A DNA stretch of 64,000 nt from Pseudomonadota bacterium (GTDB lineage Bacteria > Pseudomonadota > Gammaproteobacteria > Competibacterales > Competibacteraceae), in assembly GCA_022709365.1 (NCBI GenBank), contig JAKLIY010000006.1:62001-126000 (forward strand), read 5' to 3'. This document shows, one piece after another, positions 19,402-26,133 of this stretch. The notes beneath the pieces are model-generated. The model was not told where the DNA came from. It saw only the letters and a list, made by a program, of their open reading frames with translations, and searched no databases. Each line of letters begins with the position of its first letter. The stretch's first letter is position 1. The translations under genes and the position numbers were made by a program.

Positions 19402-20964
19402 ATGTTCAACCTAACGAAAGCAGAGCTGGATGACGCATTTCACGCGATTAGGCATCATGGTTACAGCGCGATGCTCCCTGAGCCTCCAGAATGGGCAGCA
19501 ATTGTCGCAAATTGGGTAACAATTAGAGATGCTCTTGAAAAGATCGATCTGGATACATACGAACCATATAAATTAATGCGAGTATATGCTCCGAAAAATC
19601 GAGCAAATATTCGTGTTGTTCATCTTTTACATCCTCAAGACTTACTGATCTATACCGCACTCGTACTCATTGCGAAAAACGATATTGAGTTAAATAGGGT
19701 TGCGCTTAAGGCGAAAAGGGTATTTTCGTATCGGACTGATATATCCAAGCAAAATATACTTTACGAGGCTAGGAATTCATACGCCAAGTACAGACAACAG
19801 CTTAGAGCAAAGTGTACCGTCGCTTCCGTAAAATATGTTGCAGTTGCCGATATCGCTGATTTCTACCCAAGGATTTATCAGCATCGGTTAGAGAATGTAA
19901 TAGAAAGCGTAGCGACAACTCAGCGAGTTAGAGACGTAGCCAGGGTTCTTGTCCGAAAGCTAATCGGAAATCTGATGGAAAAGAATAGTTACGGAATACC
20001 TGTTGGCCCATATGCTTCACGTCTGCTTGGTGAAGCAATTTTAATTGATGTCGACGCAATGCTACAAGGAGCAAAATCAAATTTTGTAAGGTGGGTTGAT
20101 GACTACAGCGTATTTTGCAAAACCGAATATGAGGCGCAATCCATTCTATTCACGCTAGGTGAATTCCTATTTTCAAAGCACGGTTTAACACTCCAATCGG
20201 CGAAAACAACTATTGTTCCTATTAGCGACTACCGTGCAAAGTATCTAACCGAGCACGAAGAGCATCTTTCAGACCGAGATGCTGCAATTAAAGCACTCCG
20301 CGAGCTTAGCGCGGGATACGAGGAAAGTGAGGAGATCGATGAAAGCAAAGTTGAAGATGTGCTTGCTATTCTTCATGGTCTTGACTTAAAGGGTATGCTA
20401 GAAACGTCACTGGCGGACACTACTCTTGTTGACTATGAAGCGGTCGTTTACGCACTTATGAAGTTACCTCGAATACTAAGCGCGTCTGCTGAGTTAAAAA
20501 GAGAGGTCTTAAATCTGGTAATTGATAATGCTGAGCTACTTTATCCGGTTGCCGAGCACATTACTAAGTATGTGTTGTCCTTCACTGATCTAACTGCACA
20601 GGAGCGAAAGAAGATCGCAAATAGTCTTCTGAAGCCACTGAAGAGCAAGAGAAATCCACCACCACCTTACTATGCAATGTGGGTGTTACACGTTTTCTTA
20701 TCAGGATCGGAATGGAATCACGCAAAGGATATTGTGGCAATTTATGCCAATACAAAATCGGAGGTTGTTAGGCGTTATGCTGCGTTGGCGGTCAACACAT
20801 CAGGCACTCGTGCTGACGTCGTGTCGATCAAAGACGATTATGTATCGGCTTCACCATTGTTAAAGCTTGCTATATTGGTGGCTAGTCGTCGGCTTGGCGC
20901 AGATGAGAGAAAACACTGGAAGCAGGCGAACGTACTTAATGGTGTTATCGACAAGTTGATTTAG
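19402..20964 (+). CDS. Reverse transcriptase, UG/Abi-like, in an integron cassette
   Basis: 520 residues. RT motif A is VAVADIADFYPRI (Asp150, Asp153 region), motif B is YGIPVGPYASRLLGEAIL (198-214), and motif C is FVRWVDDYSVFC (Asp233-Asp234, with Val in place of the usual Ala/Met of YxDD). GLTLQSAKT follows as motif D/E. IPVGPxAS and RWVDDxxVF patterns are typical of the UG/Abi (defence-associated, AbiA/AbiK-related) RTs rather than group II intron or retron enzymes. Residues about 300-520 are helical with HEAT-like spacing and have no maturase or HNH domain. AGGAGG lies 5 nt before the ATG. It forms its own cassette, ended by attC2. A role in phage defence is inference from the family. Confidence 0.85.
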   Translation: MFNLTKAELDDAFHAIRHHGYSAMLPEPPEWAAIVANWVTIRDALEKIDLDTYEPYKLMRVYAPKNRANIRVVHLLHPQDLLIYTALVLIAKNDIELNRVALKAKRVFSYRTDISKQNILYEARNSYAKYRQQLRAKCTVASVKYVAVADIADFYPRIYQHRLENVIESVATTQRVRDVARVLVRKLIGNLMEKNSYGIPVGPYASRLLGEAILIDVDAMLQGAKSNFVRWVDDYSVFCKTEYEAQSILFTLGEFLFSKHGLTLQSAKTTIVPISDYRAKYLTEHEEHLSDRDAAIKALRELSAGYEESEEIDESKVEDVLAILHGLDLKGMLETSLADTTLVDYEAVVYALMKLPRILSASAELKREVLNLVIDNAELLYPVAEHITKYVLSFTDLTAQERKKIANSLLKPLKSKRNPPPPYYAMWVLHVFLSGSEWNHAKDIVAIYANTKSEVVRRYAALAVNTSGTRADVVSIKDDYVSASPLLKLAILVASRRLGADERKHWKQANVLNGVIDKLI

Positions 20965-20977
20965 CGGCGTAGATTAG

Positions 20978-20998
20978 TGCCGTCTTTTTGACAACCCA
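20978..20998 (+). repeat. Cassette 3'-end repeat, copy 2
   Basis: Matches 19252-19272 at 20 of 21 positions and again lies just before an attC site (11 bp from attC2). Confidence 0.65.
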
Positions 20999-21009
20999 CA
21001 TTCAGCCAA

Positions 21010-21105
21010 GCCTAACTGGTTGCTGCACCGGAGACCGCGCCATTGTCTGTTGTGGGTGATTTGAAGTATGGCAAGGCGCGGCCCCGGTGAGCAAATTCGT
21101 TAGGC
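21010..21105 (+). other. attC2, integron cassette recombination site
   Basis: GCCTAAC inverse core at 21010-21016 and perfect GTTAGGC core at 21099-21105, 96 bp. The arms CACCGGAGACCGCGCC and GGCGCGGCCCCGGTGAGCA are self-complementary. It is nearly identical to attC1 in both arms. Confidence 0.9.
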
Positions 21106-21145
21106 AACAAGAATAGAGACTTAACAACATTTTTGGAGACGAAAC

Positions 21146-21334
21146 ATGACGGAATTTCTAGCTGCAACTGGATCTTTAATTGTTATCGTAGGAACTTTAT
21201 TTCTCAGTCAAGCCACGATAGGAGTAGGTATTATCTGTATTGGTTGCTTTATTGGCATTCTTGCACGAATAGCACAGGCATCTGCTCACCATAAGCAAGC
21301 TACGAATGGCATCGCTGACAAATCTTCAAGCTAG
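21146..21334 (+). CDS. Small two-helix membrane protein (cassette gene)
   Basis: 62 residues with two hydrophobic helices (about residues 5-22 and 25-44) and a polar, His/Lys-containing tail. No family recognised. A GGAG lies about 9 nt before the ATG. It has its own attC3 downstream, so it is a separate cassette from the reverse transcriptase, though it could still act with it. Confidence 0.7.
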   Translation: MTEFLAATGSLIVIVGTLFLSQATIGVGIICIGCFIGILARIAQASAHHKQATNGIADKSSS

Positions 21335-21386
21335 GGCGTTGTAAGTTGAGTTGTCGTATCTTTGCCAACGCAATAATTGATAACTA

Positions 21387-21446
21387 GCCTAACCGGGGCT
21401 TGCACCTGGCCCTGCTACGCGGGGCAGGTCAAGCAGATCGTTAAAT
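21387..21446 (+). other. attC3, integron cassette recombination site
   Basis: GCCTAAC (21387-21393) to GTTAAAT (21440-21446), 60 bp, the classical short attC length. The arms GCTTGCACCTGGCCC and GGGGCAGGTCAAGCA pair with the unpaired-base pattern expected for attC. Its arms differ from attC1/2. Confidence 0.9.
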
Positions 21447-21481
21447 ATGCTATAGGAAATTCTGATTTTGAAAGAAGCTCG

Positions 21482-21590
21482 TAGGGCGGGTAGAGCAACG
21501 CGAAACCCGCCTGGCTGCTGCACCGGAGACCGCGCCATTTACTTTTGTTAGTGATTCAAAGGCCAGCAAGGCGCAATGCCGGTGTTAGGG
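21482..21590 (+). other. Degenerate attC4 and preceding hairpin, gene-less cassette
   Basis: Between attC3 and the TA pair lies about 140 bp without a gene. It has a GGCGGGT...ACCCGCC hairpin (21484-21511) and then an attC1/2-like element (21509-21590) that lost AACT from its inverse core (GCCTGGCTGCTG) and ends in GTTAGGG, a weak core. It could be a decayed, gene-less cassette. Confidence 0.6.
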
Positions 21591-21634
21591 GCATCGTGAA
21601 TTACATGCGAAACTTTATAAGGAGTTATTATACA

Positions 21635-21835
21635 ATGACCCAACTTGAAGAACTTCAAGTAAGCATTCGTAGCTTGCCTATTGAAGATTTCTCAAAGCTT
21701 CGAGACTGGTTTCTTGAGCTTGAAAATGAAATATGGGATCAAAAAATCAGTGATGATTTTAAAGCTGGAAAATTTAACAAACTTATTGAAAAAGCAAGAG
21801 CTGAATTTTCTCAAGGCAAGGCCCGTGAACTGTGA
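21635..21835 (+). CDS. Antitoxin of a RelE/ParE-type module (cassette gene)
   Basis: 66 residues, acidic and helical (QLEELQVSIRSLPIEDFSKLRDWFLELENEIWDQKI...), with a basic C-terminal part, as in small antitoxins paired with ParE-like toxins. AAGGAG lies about 11 nt before the ATG. Its TGA overlaps the toxin's GTG. The in-frame extension upstream to 21545 runs through the attC4 element and is unlikely to be translated. Confidence 0.75.
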   Translation: MTQLEELQVSIRSLPIEDFSKLRDWFLELENEIWDQKISDDFKAGKFNKLIEKARAEFSQGKAREL

Positions 21836-22086
21836 GACATTATACTTCATCAGATTTCTGGGAAATGTACTGGAAACTTCCTGCTGAGATTCGAGAACTA
21901 GCTGATAAAAACTATGAATTACTAAAGGAAAATCCACGCCACCCCTCATTGCAACTTAAACGAATTGAAGAGTTGTGGTCAGTACGGGTAGGGAAAAATT
22001 ACCGAGCAATTGGTATCGATGCGTTGGATGGAATACAGTGGGTTTGGATAGGTAGCCATGCCGAATATGATAAGTTTATCGCCTGA
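21832..22086 (+). CDS. RelE/ParE-superfamily toxin (cassette gene)
   Basis: 84 residues. SSDFWEMYWKLPAEIRELADKNYELLKENPRHPSLQLKRI, then LWSVRVGKNYRAIGI and WVWIGSHAEYDKFI follow the RelE/ParE/HigB fold: two helices and a four-stranded sheet ending in the W-I-G-x-H-x-x-Y-D element. Starts with GTG in a GTGA overlap with the antitoxin. TA modules are common in sedentary integron arrays and are thought to stabilise them. attC5 follows. Confidence 0.85.
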   Translation: MRHYTSSDFWEMYWKLPAEIRELADKNYELLKENPRHPSLQLKRIEELWSVRVGKNYRAIGIDALDGIQWVWIGSHAEYDKFIA

Positions 22087-22098
22087 CCAAGCCAATCA

Positions 22099-22130
22099 GC
22101 CTAACGGGCTGCTGCACCGGAGACCGCGCC
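22099..22130 (+). other. attC5, left half only
   Basis: GCCTAAC followed by the same GGGCTGCTGCACCGGAGACC arm as attC1/2. No matching right arm or GTTRRRY core follows; the sequence changes to GC-rich DNA after 22130. This marks the truncated right end of the cassette array. Confidence 0.75.
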
Positions 22131-22176
22131 CTCACCCGCTCAGCCCTTGAAACGGTGATCGGCAGCGGCGAATCCA

Positions 22177-22332
22177 TCAGCGCGCCCATATCGCAACGCC
22201 CGCCCCCCTAACCTCACCCCTCCCGCTGAAACTCTGATTCCGAACCAGCCACTCCACCAGCGCCGCCCGTAAAATGCGGTGATGACCGCCGACGAGGAAG
22301 GAATCCAGCGCGCGGGGATCGGGATTTTTCAC
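22177..22332 (-). other. Possible remnant coding fragment
   Basis: A minus-strand frame of about 51 codons (GTG at 22332) reads VKNPDPRALDSFLVGGHHRI then RAALVEWLVRNQSF, with protein-like composition but no RBS and no family I recognise. It sits between the truncated attC5 and the lysE gene and may be a fragment of a gene lost when the array was truncated. Confidence 0.3.
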
Positions 22333-22377
22333 GGCGGGGTACGGACTTTCTCGATTGGGCTTTCTTATAATTAAGAC

Positions 22378-22421
22378 AATAATATCGAATTTCGATCAAA
22401 TTTTAATACGATTGCCTTGGC
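22378..22421 (-). repeat. 44-bp inverted repeat, right copy
   Basis: Reverse complement of the element at 16949-16992 (38 of 44 positions). It includes the last six codons and stop of the LysE gene, so part of this copy is coding. Confidence 0.8.
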
Positions 22422-23041
22422 AGCGCAACCAGCAACCGCCCGCCTTGATACAGGAACAGCAGGGCGTAAACCAGCAACAATCCCCCCAACCCTCGCATGA
22501 CGAGCCGGTAACCGCGACTGCGCAATGCCCGCCGACTCCGACCCAGTCCCAGCGCCAGCAACACCTTCGATCCCACCAACAGGGCATAGAATGCGGCGAT
22601 GAATGCCGCGACCGCCAGTCCACTGTCCTGCCAGGCGGCCAGCACCGTCGGCGCGCCGACGGTCAGCCAGAACAAATAGGGGCTGGGATTGAGAAAATTG
22701 GCAATGACCCCGCGCCACAGCGAACCGGAAAGCGGAGCCGGCGATAAGTCCGCGCCTTGAAAGCGCAATCCCTCAACCGCCAGCCAACCCAGATACAACC
22801 CGCCGGCCAGATGCAGCAGCGCCAGCGGCATTTGCTGGTCGGTCAGCGGTCGCAACACCAGCACGGTCGCCAGAATAATCGGCGCATCGGTCAGCAAGGG
22901 GGCCAGCGCCACCCGTATTCCCGCCGCTGCGCCATGGCGCAAGGTCTCGCTGGCTACCAGGGTCAGCAACGGTCCCGGCGCCAGCCCACCGCTCAGACCC
23001 AGCAACAGCCCAGCGAATAGAAAAGGCAGGATCGCCGTCAT
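22403..23041 (-). CDS. LysE/RhtB-family amino-acid exporter
   Basis: 212 residues with six membrane segments. The N-terminus LFAGLLLGLSGGLAPGPLLTLVASETLRHG carries the LysE-family G-x-x-PGP signature. NFLNPSPYLFWLTVGAP matches the second conserved loop. Family members export basic or neutral amino acids or homoserine derivatives; the substrate cannot be read. It overlaps the rsgA end by 4 bp (ATGA), so it is probably cotranscribed with rsgA. Confidence 0.9.
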   Translation of the reverse strand: MTAILPFLFAGLLLGLSGGLAPGPLLTLVASETLRHGAAAGIRVALAPLLTDAPIILATVLVLRPLTDQQMPLALLHLAGGLYLGWLAVEGLRFQGADLSPAPLSGSLWRGVIANFLNPSPYLFWLTVGAPTVLAAWQDSGLAVAAFIAAFYALLVGSKVLLALGLGRSRRALRSRGYRLVMRGLGGLLLVYALLFLYQGGRLLVALPRQSY

Positions 23042-24066
23042 CGGCCCGACTTGACGGCAGTGTCCAGCGCGGTCCGCAATTGCCGGTAACTCTCCAGCCG
23101 ACGCGGCGCAATCTCACCGCGTTGCACCGCCTCCCGTAATGCACAATCAGGTTCAACCTCATGGTGGCAATCGGAAAACCGGCAGCGGCCCAGATACGGC
23201 GCGAGTTCGGGAAAACCTCGCTCCAAATCACCGGGCCGGATCTCCCCCAACTCGAAACTGCGTACTCCGGGCGAATCGATCAAATCGCCACCATCGGGTA
23301 AATGATAAAGCGTGCTGGCGCTGGTGGTGTGTGAACCGTGGCCCGTCGCGGCAGACACGGCTTGAATGCGAATGTCCCGATCCGGCAATAATGCCTTGAT
23401 CAGCGATGATTTGCCCACACCCGATTGCCCAGCGAACACGCTGGTACGCCCGCTCAGCCAGTTTCGCAACTCGGCCAGCCCATGGGCGGTATGGCTGCTG
23501 ACCAACAGCAGGGAATAGCCGATGCGGCGATACGTTTCCAGCCGGTGAGTCAACGCCGCCAACGCCGGGGGATCCAGTAAATCCACCTTGTTCAGCACCA
23601 GCAGCGCCTGTACGCCAATGGCGGCGATGGCCGTTAAGTAGCCGTCGATCAGCGACTCGCTGAGTTCCGGGAAGGGCGCCAGCACGACCACGACCGCATC
23701 GAGATTGGCGGCGACCGGACGCAGTTGACCCCGGTAATCGGGACGGGTCAGCAGGGAGCGGCGTTCGGCTACAGCGGTGACGACCCCTTCCCCGCTGCTG
23801 GATGCCTGCCAAATCACTCGGTCGCCGCAGGCCAGCCGCCCCAGATTTTGCCGCACGGCGCAACGATGCAGACCACGGTCCTGATCTTCGACGATCAGCG
23901 CCCGGCCATACGGGGTAATCACCAGGCCAGTTTGTTCGGGACCTAGACTGCTATCATCACCGCACACCGGCTCCGGCTGATTGGCCCGATGGCGGCGACG
24001 ATCCTGCGAATGCTGAATGCGCGCCTGTTGGCGCTGCGTTAACCGGCGACTGGCCTGGACTCCCAA
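23038..24066 (-). CDS. rsgA: Ribosome small-subunit-dependent GTPase A
   Basis: About 342 residues. An OB-fold N-terminal domain is followed by a circularly permuted GTPase: NKVDLLD (G4), then [10 protein letters not shown] (P-loop, about residue 210) and DSPGVRSF (G3). The C-terminal zinc-binding domain has C-R-F-S-D-C-x-H. It assists late 30S maturation. The frame is open to 24144, but the TTG at 24066 has GGGAGAG upstream and gives the family-like N-terminus ...[11 protein letters not shown]. It is divergent from orn, a common gammaproteobacterial arrangement. Confidence 0.93.
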   Translation of the reverse strand: MGVQASRRLTQRQQARIQHSQDRRRHRANQPEPVCGDDSSLGPEQTGLVITPYGRALIVEDQDRGLHRCAVRQNLGRLACGDRVIWQASSSGEGVVTAVAERRSLLTRPDYRGQLRPVAANLDAVVVVLAPFPELSESLIDGYLTAIAAIGVQALLVLNKVDLLDPPALAALTHRLETYRRIGYSLLLVSSHTAHGLAELRNWLSGRTSVFAGQSGVGKSSLIKALLPDRDIRIQAVSAATGHGSHTTSASTLYHLPDGGDLIDSPGVRSFELGEIRPGDLERGFPELAPYLGRCRFSDCHHEVEPDCALREAVQRGEIAPRRLESYRQLRTALDTAVKSGR

Positions 24067-24162
24067 ACTCTCTCCCGCCAGCGGACGAGGGGAGTAAAAT
24101 TGGCGACTCACTGCGAACGCATGGCGCATGCGTCCCCTTCCCACTTTGAATGGATCACGCGA

Positions 24163-24705
24163 ATGTCTCCCGATAACCTGATCTGGATTGATTTAGAAAT
24201 GACCGGCCTGGACCCCCAAACCGATCTCATTATCGAAATCGCCACAATAGTGACAGACAGCCAGTTGAACCTGCTCGCCGAAGGTCCGGTACTGGCTATT
24301 CATCAAGGCGATGCGATTCTGGCGGCCATGGATGACTGGAACCGTAAGCAGCATGGCCAATCCGGTTTGGTGGATCGGGTGCGCGCCAGTCGGATCGATG
24401 AGCGCGAGGCGGAACGGCAGACTCTGGAGTTTCTGCGCCAGCATGTTCCGCCCGGCCAGTCGCCGATGTGCGGCAACAGTATTTGTCAGGATCGGCGGTT
24501 TATGGCGCGCTGTATGCCGGAACTGGAGGCATATTTCCATTACCGCAACCTGGATGTCAGCACGGTCAAGGAACTGGGCCGGCGCTGGTATCCTGACCGG
24601 ATCAAGGGCTTCAACAAGTCCTCGACCCATCTGGCGTTGCAGGATATCCGCGATTCCATTGATGAACTGCGCTTTTATCGGGAACGGTTGTTTGTGGCTC
24701 AATAG
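24163..24705 (+). CDS. orn: Oligoribonuclease
   Basis: 180 residues, DEDDh 3'-5' exonuclease that degrades short RNA (pGpG and other di- to pentanucleotides). Motif I is [13 protein letters not shown], followed by [10 protein letters not shown]. The [16 protein letters not shown] end holds the catalytic His and Asp. The ATG at 24163 ([15 protein letters not shown]) is the family start; an upstream ATG at 24100 would add an unrelated leader. It overlaps the convergent yoeB-like stop by 7 bp. Confidence 0.96.
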   Translation: MSPDNLIWIDLEMTGLDPQTDLIIEIATIVTDSQLNLLAEGPVLAIHQGDAILAAMDDWNRKQHGQSGLVDRVRASRIDEREAERQTLEFLRQHVPPGQSPMCGNSICQDRRFMARCMPELEAYFHYRNLDVSTVKELGRRWYPDRIKGFNKSSTHLALQDIRDSIDELRFYRERLFVAQ

Positions 24706-24974
24706 TGATAGCGACCCTGGAGGAAATCAATGCGCTCATCCGTCACCAGATAAACCAGCCGATGCTCCTGGGTAATACGCCGCGACCAGCTCCCTGCCGC
24801 CCAGTGCCTTAACGGTTCCGGTTTACCGATGCCGTTGAAGGGGTCGCGCATGACCGCCTCGACGAGATCAAACACCCGCAAGGCAGTCCGACGATCCGTT
24901 TCCACCCAGTAGCGTAAATCTTCGCGGAATTCCGGCTGGAACACGGCGTCGCGATGGATAACGCGAGCGCTCAC
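24699..24974 (-). CDS. YoeB/Txe-family toxin
   Basis: 91 residues of the RelE-fold endoribonuclease toxin family. [41 protein letters not shown] is the YoeB core. [14 protein letters not shown] and the final GRYHY contain the conserved His and Tyr of the ribosome-dependent mRNA-cleaving site. It overlaps the upstream antitoxin gene by 4 bp. Confidence 0.93.
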   Translation of the reverse strand: MSARVIHRDAVFQPEFREDLRYWVETDRRTALRVFDLVEAVMRDPFNGIGKPEPLRHWAAGSWSRRITQEHRLVYLVTDERIDFLQGRYHY

Positions 24975-25267
24975 TCCGGCGACCTGGCGTCATCAAGTCC
25001 AGCTTCGCGCCTTAGTTCGGCAATGGTTTGGGGTGTTCCGACCCGTTCCCGCGCGCGCGCCAGTGCATTGAACAATCGCTCAGCATTGGCGGGAGACCTG
25101 AGGAGATGCGCCGTTTCCAGCAGACCGGCGAGTTCATCAGCAGCGATCAACGCGACATCTTCCGCCCCGCGCCGGTGGATCATCACAATTTCGCGGTCGT
25201 TGACCGCCGTGTTGCAAAAATCCGCTAATCGATTGCGGGCTTGCGTATAGGTCGTTTGAATCGTCAT
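24971..25267 (-). CDS. Phd/YefM-family antitoxin
   Basis: 98 residues. TYTQARNRLADFCNTAVNDREIVMIHRRGAEDVALIAADELAGLLETAHLL is the Phd/YefM DNA-binding fold; the C-terminal acidic helix region would wrap the toxin. It pairs with the YoeB-like toxin. Such antitoxins usually repress their own promoter, which would lie upstream of 25267 where the sulfurtransferase stop is only 4 bp away. Confidence 0.9.
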   Translation of the reverse strand: MTIQTTYTQARNRLADFCNTAVNDREIVMIHRRGAEDVALIAADELAGLLETAHLLRSPANAERLFNALARARERVGTPQTIAELRREAGLDDARSPE

Positions 25268-25270
25268 TGC

Positions 25271-26089
25271 TCACACCTCAACCGGCAGATCAGGATCATT
25301 GCCCCACTGCGACCACGAACCTGGATAACCGCGCACCGTGGGGTAACCTAAATGGCGCAACACCCAATAGGTGTGTGCTGAACGGTGATGCGTCTGGCAA
25401 TAGACGATGACCTCCTTGTCGGGCGTCACGCCCCGCGCCTCGAACAATTCACGCAACACCGCATCGGGCTGGAAGCGCCGTTGCGAGTCCATCGCCGCCG
25501 TCCAGTCCAGGTTGACGGCGCCGGGGATATGCCCGCCCCGTGCCGCCCGCACATCCCGTCCGGCATATTCAGCCGGTGTGCGGACATCGAGCAGCGCCAC
25601 ATCCGGCTGACCGAGGCGCGTCAGCAGGTAATCCCGGTCGGCAATCGCCGCCGGACTCAGGAATCGGGCCAAATAGGCGCTGCGGGCCGGACGACGGTTC
25701 AGCGTTTCCAGCGACCCGCCCGAGGCAACCCAGGCATCAAGTCCGCCATTGAGCAGCGCTGCTTGCGGGTGGCCAAGCGTCGCCAGCGTCCACAGCAACC
25801 GCGCGGCGCGCCCGCTGCCCTGATTGTCATAGGCTATCACCTGCCGCTCCGCCGTCAGCCCCAGCCGCGATAGTACATCGCTCAACTGCTTTTCCGTCGG
25901 CAGCAGACCCATAGCAGGCGGTTCTGCCCGCACCAGATCGGCATAGTCGAGAGATACCGCGCCGGGAATATGACCGGCGGCGTAACGAGCCGGATCGCAC
26001 AGATCAACGAGCAGCACGGTGGGATCAGCGAGGCAGGCTTGCAGCGACGCGGGTTCGATAAGCAGCGGCAGGTTCGGTGCAGAAGACAT
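25271..26089 (-). CDS. Rhodanese-type sulfurtransferase, two domains
   Basis: 272 residues, two rhodanese domains. The N-terminal domain (about 10-125) has YDNQGSGRAARLLWTL where an active Cys would sit, so it is the usual inactive domain. The C-terminal domain has the persulfide loop C-Q-T-H-H-R-S-A-H-T. The loop differs from CGSGVT (mercaptopyruvate) and CRKGVT (thiosulfate) types, so the sulfur donor is uncertain. PAEYAG, GHIPGAVNLDW and YPGSWSQW are classical rhodanese landmarks. Confidence 0.9.
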   Translation of the reverse strand: MSSAPNLPLLIEPASLQACLADPTVLLVDLCDPARYAAGHIPGAVSLDYADLVRAEPPAMGLLPTEKQLSDVLSRLGLTAERQVIAYDNQGSGRAARLLWTLATLGHPQAALLNGGLDAWVASGGSLETLNRRPARSAYLARFLSPAAIADRDYLLTRLGQPDVALLDVRTPAEYAGRDVRAARGGHIPGAVNLDWTAAMDSQRRFQPDAVLRELFEARGVTPDKEVIVYCQTHHRSAHTYWVLRHLGYPTVRGYPGSWSQWGNDPDLPVEV

Positions 26090-26133
26090 GCAGACTCCTG
26101 GAAAAATTCAAAGGGAAGGGCGAAACCGGACGG

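Noticed and set aside
16949..22421. Prophage attL/attR at the ends of the accessory island
   Set aside because: The flanking repeats are inverted, not direct, and no integrase gene or tRNA target lies at either end.
22355..22747. Plus-strand ORF over the lysE gene
   Set aside because: Antisense to a clear LysE-family membrane protein; Gln/Arg-rich composition typical of a shadow frame.
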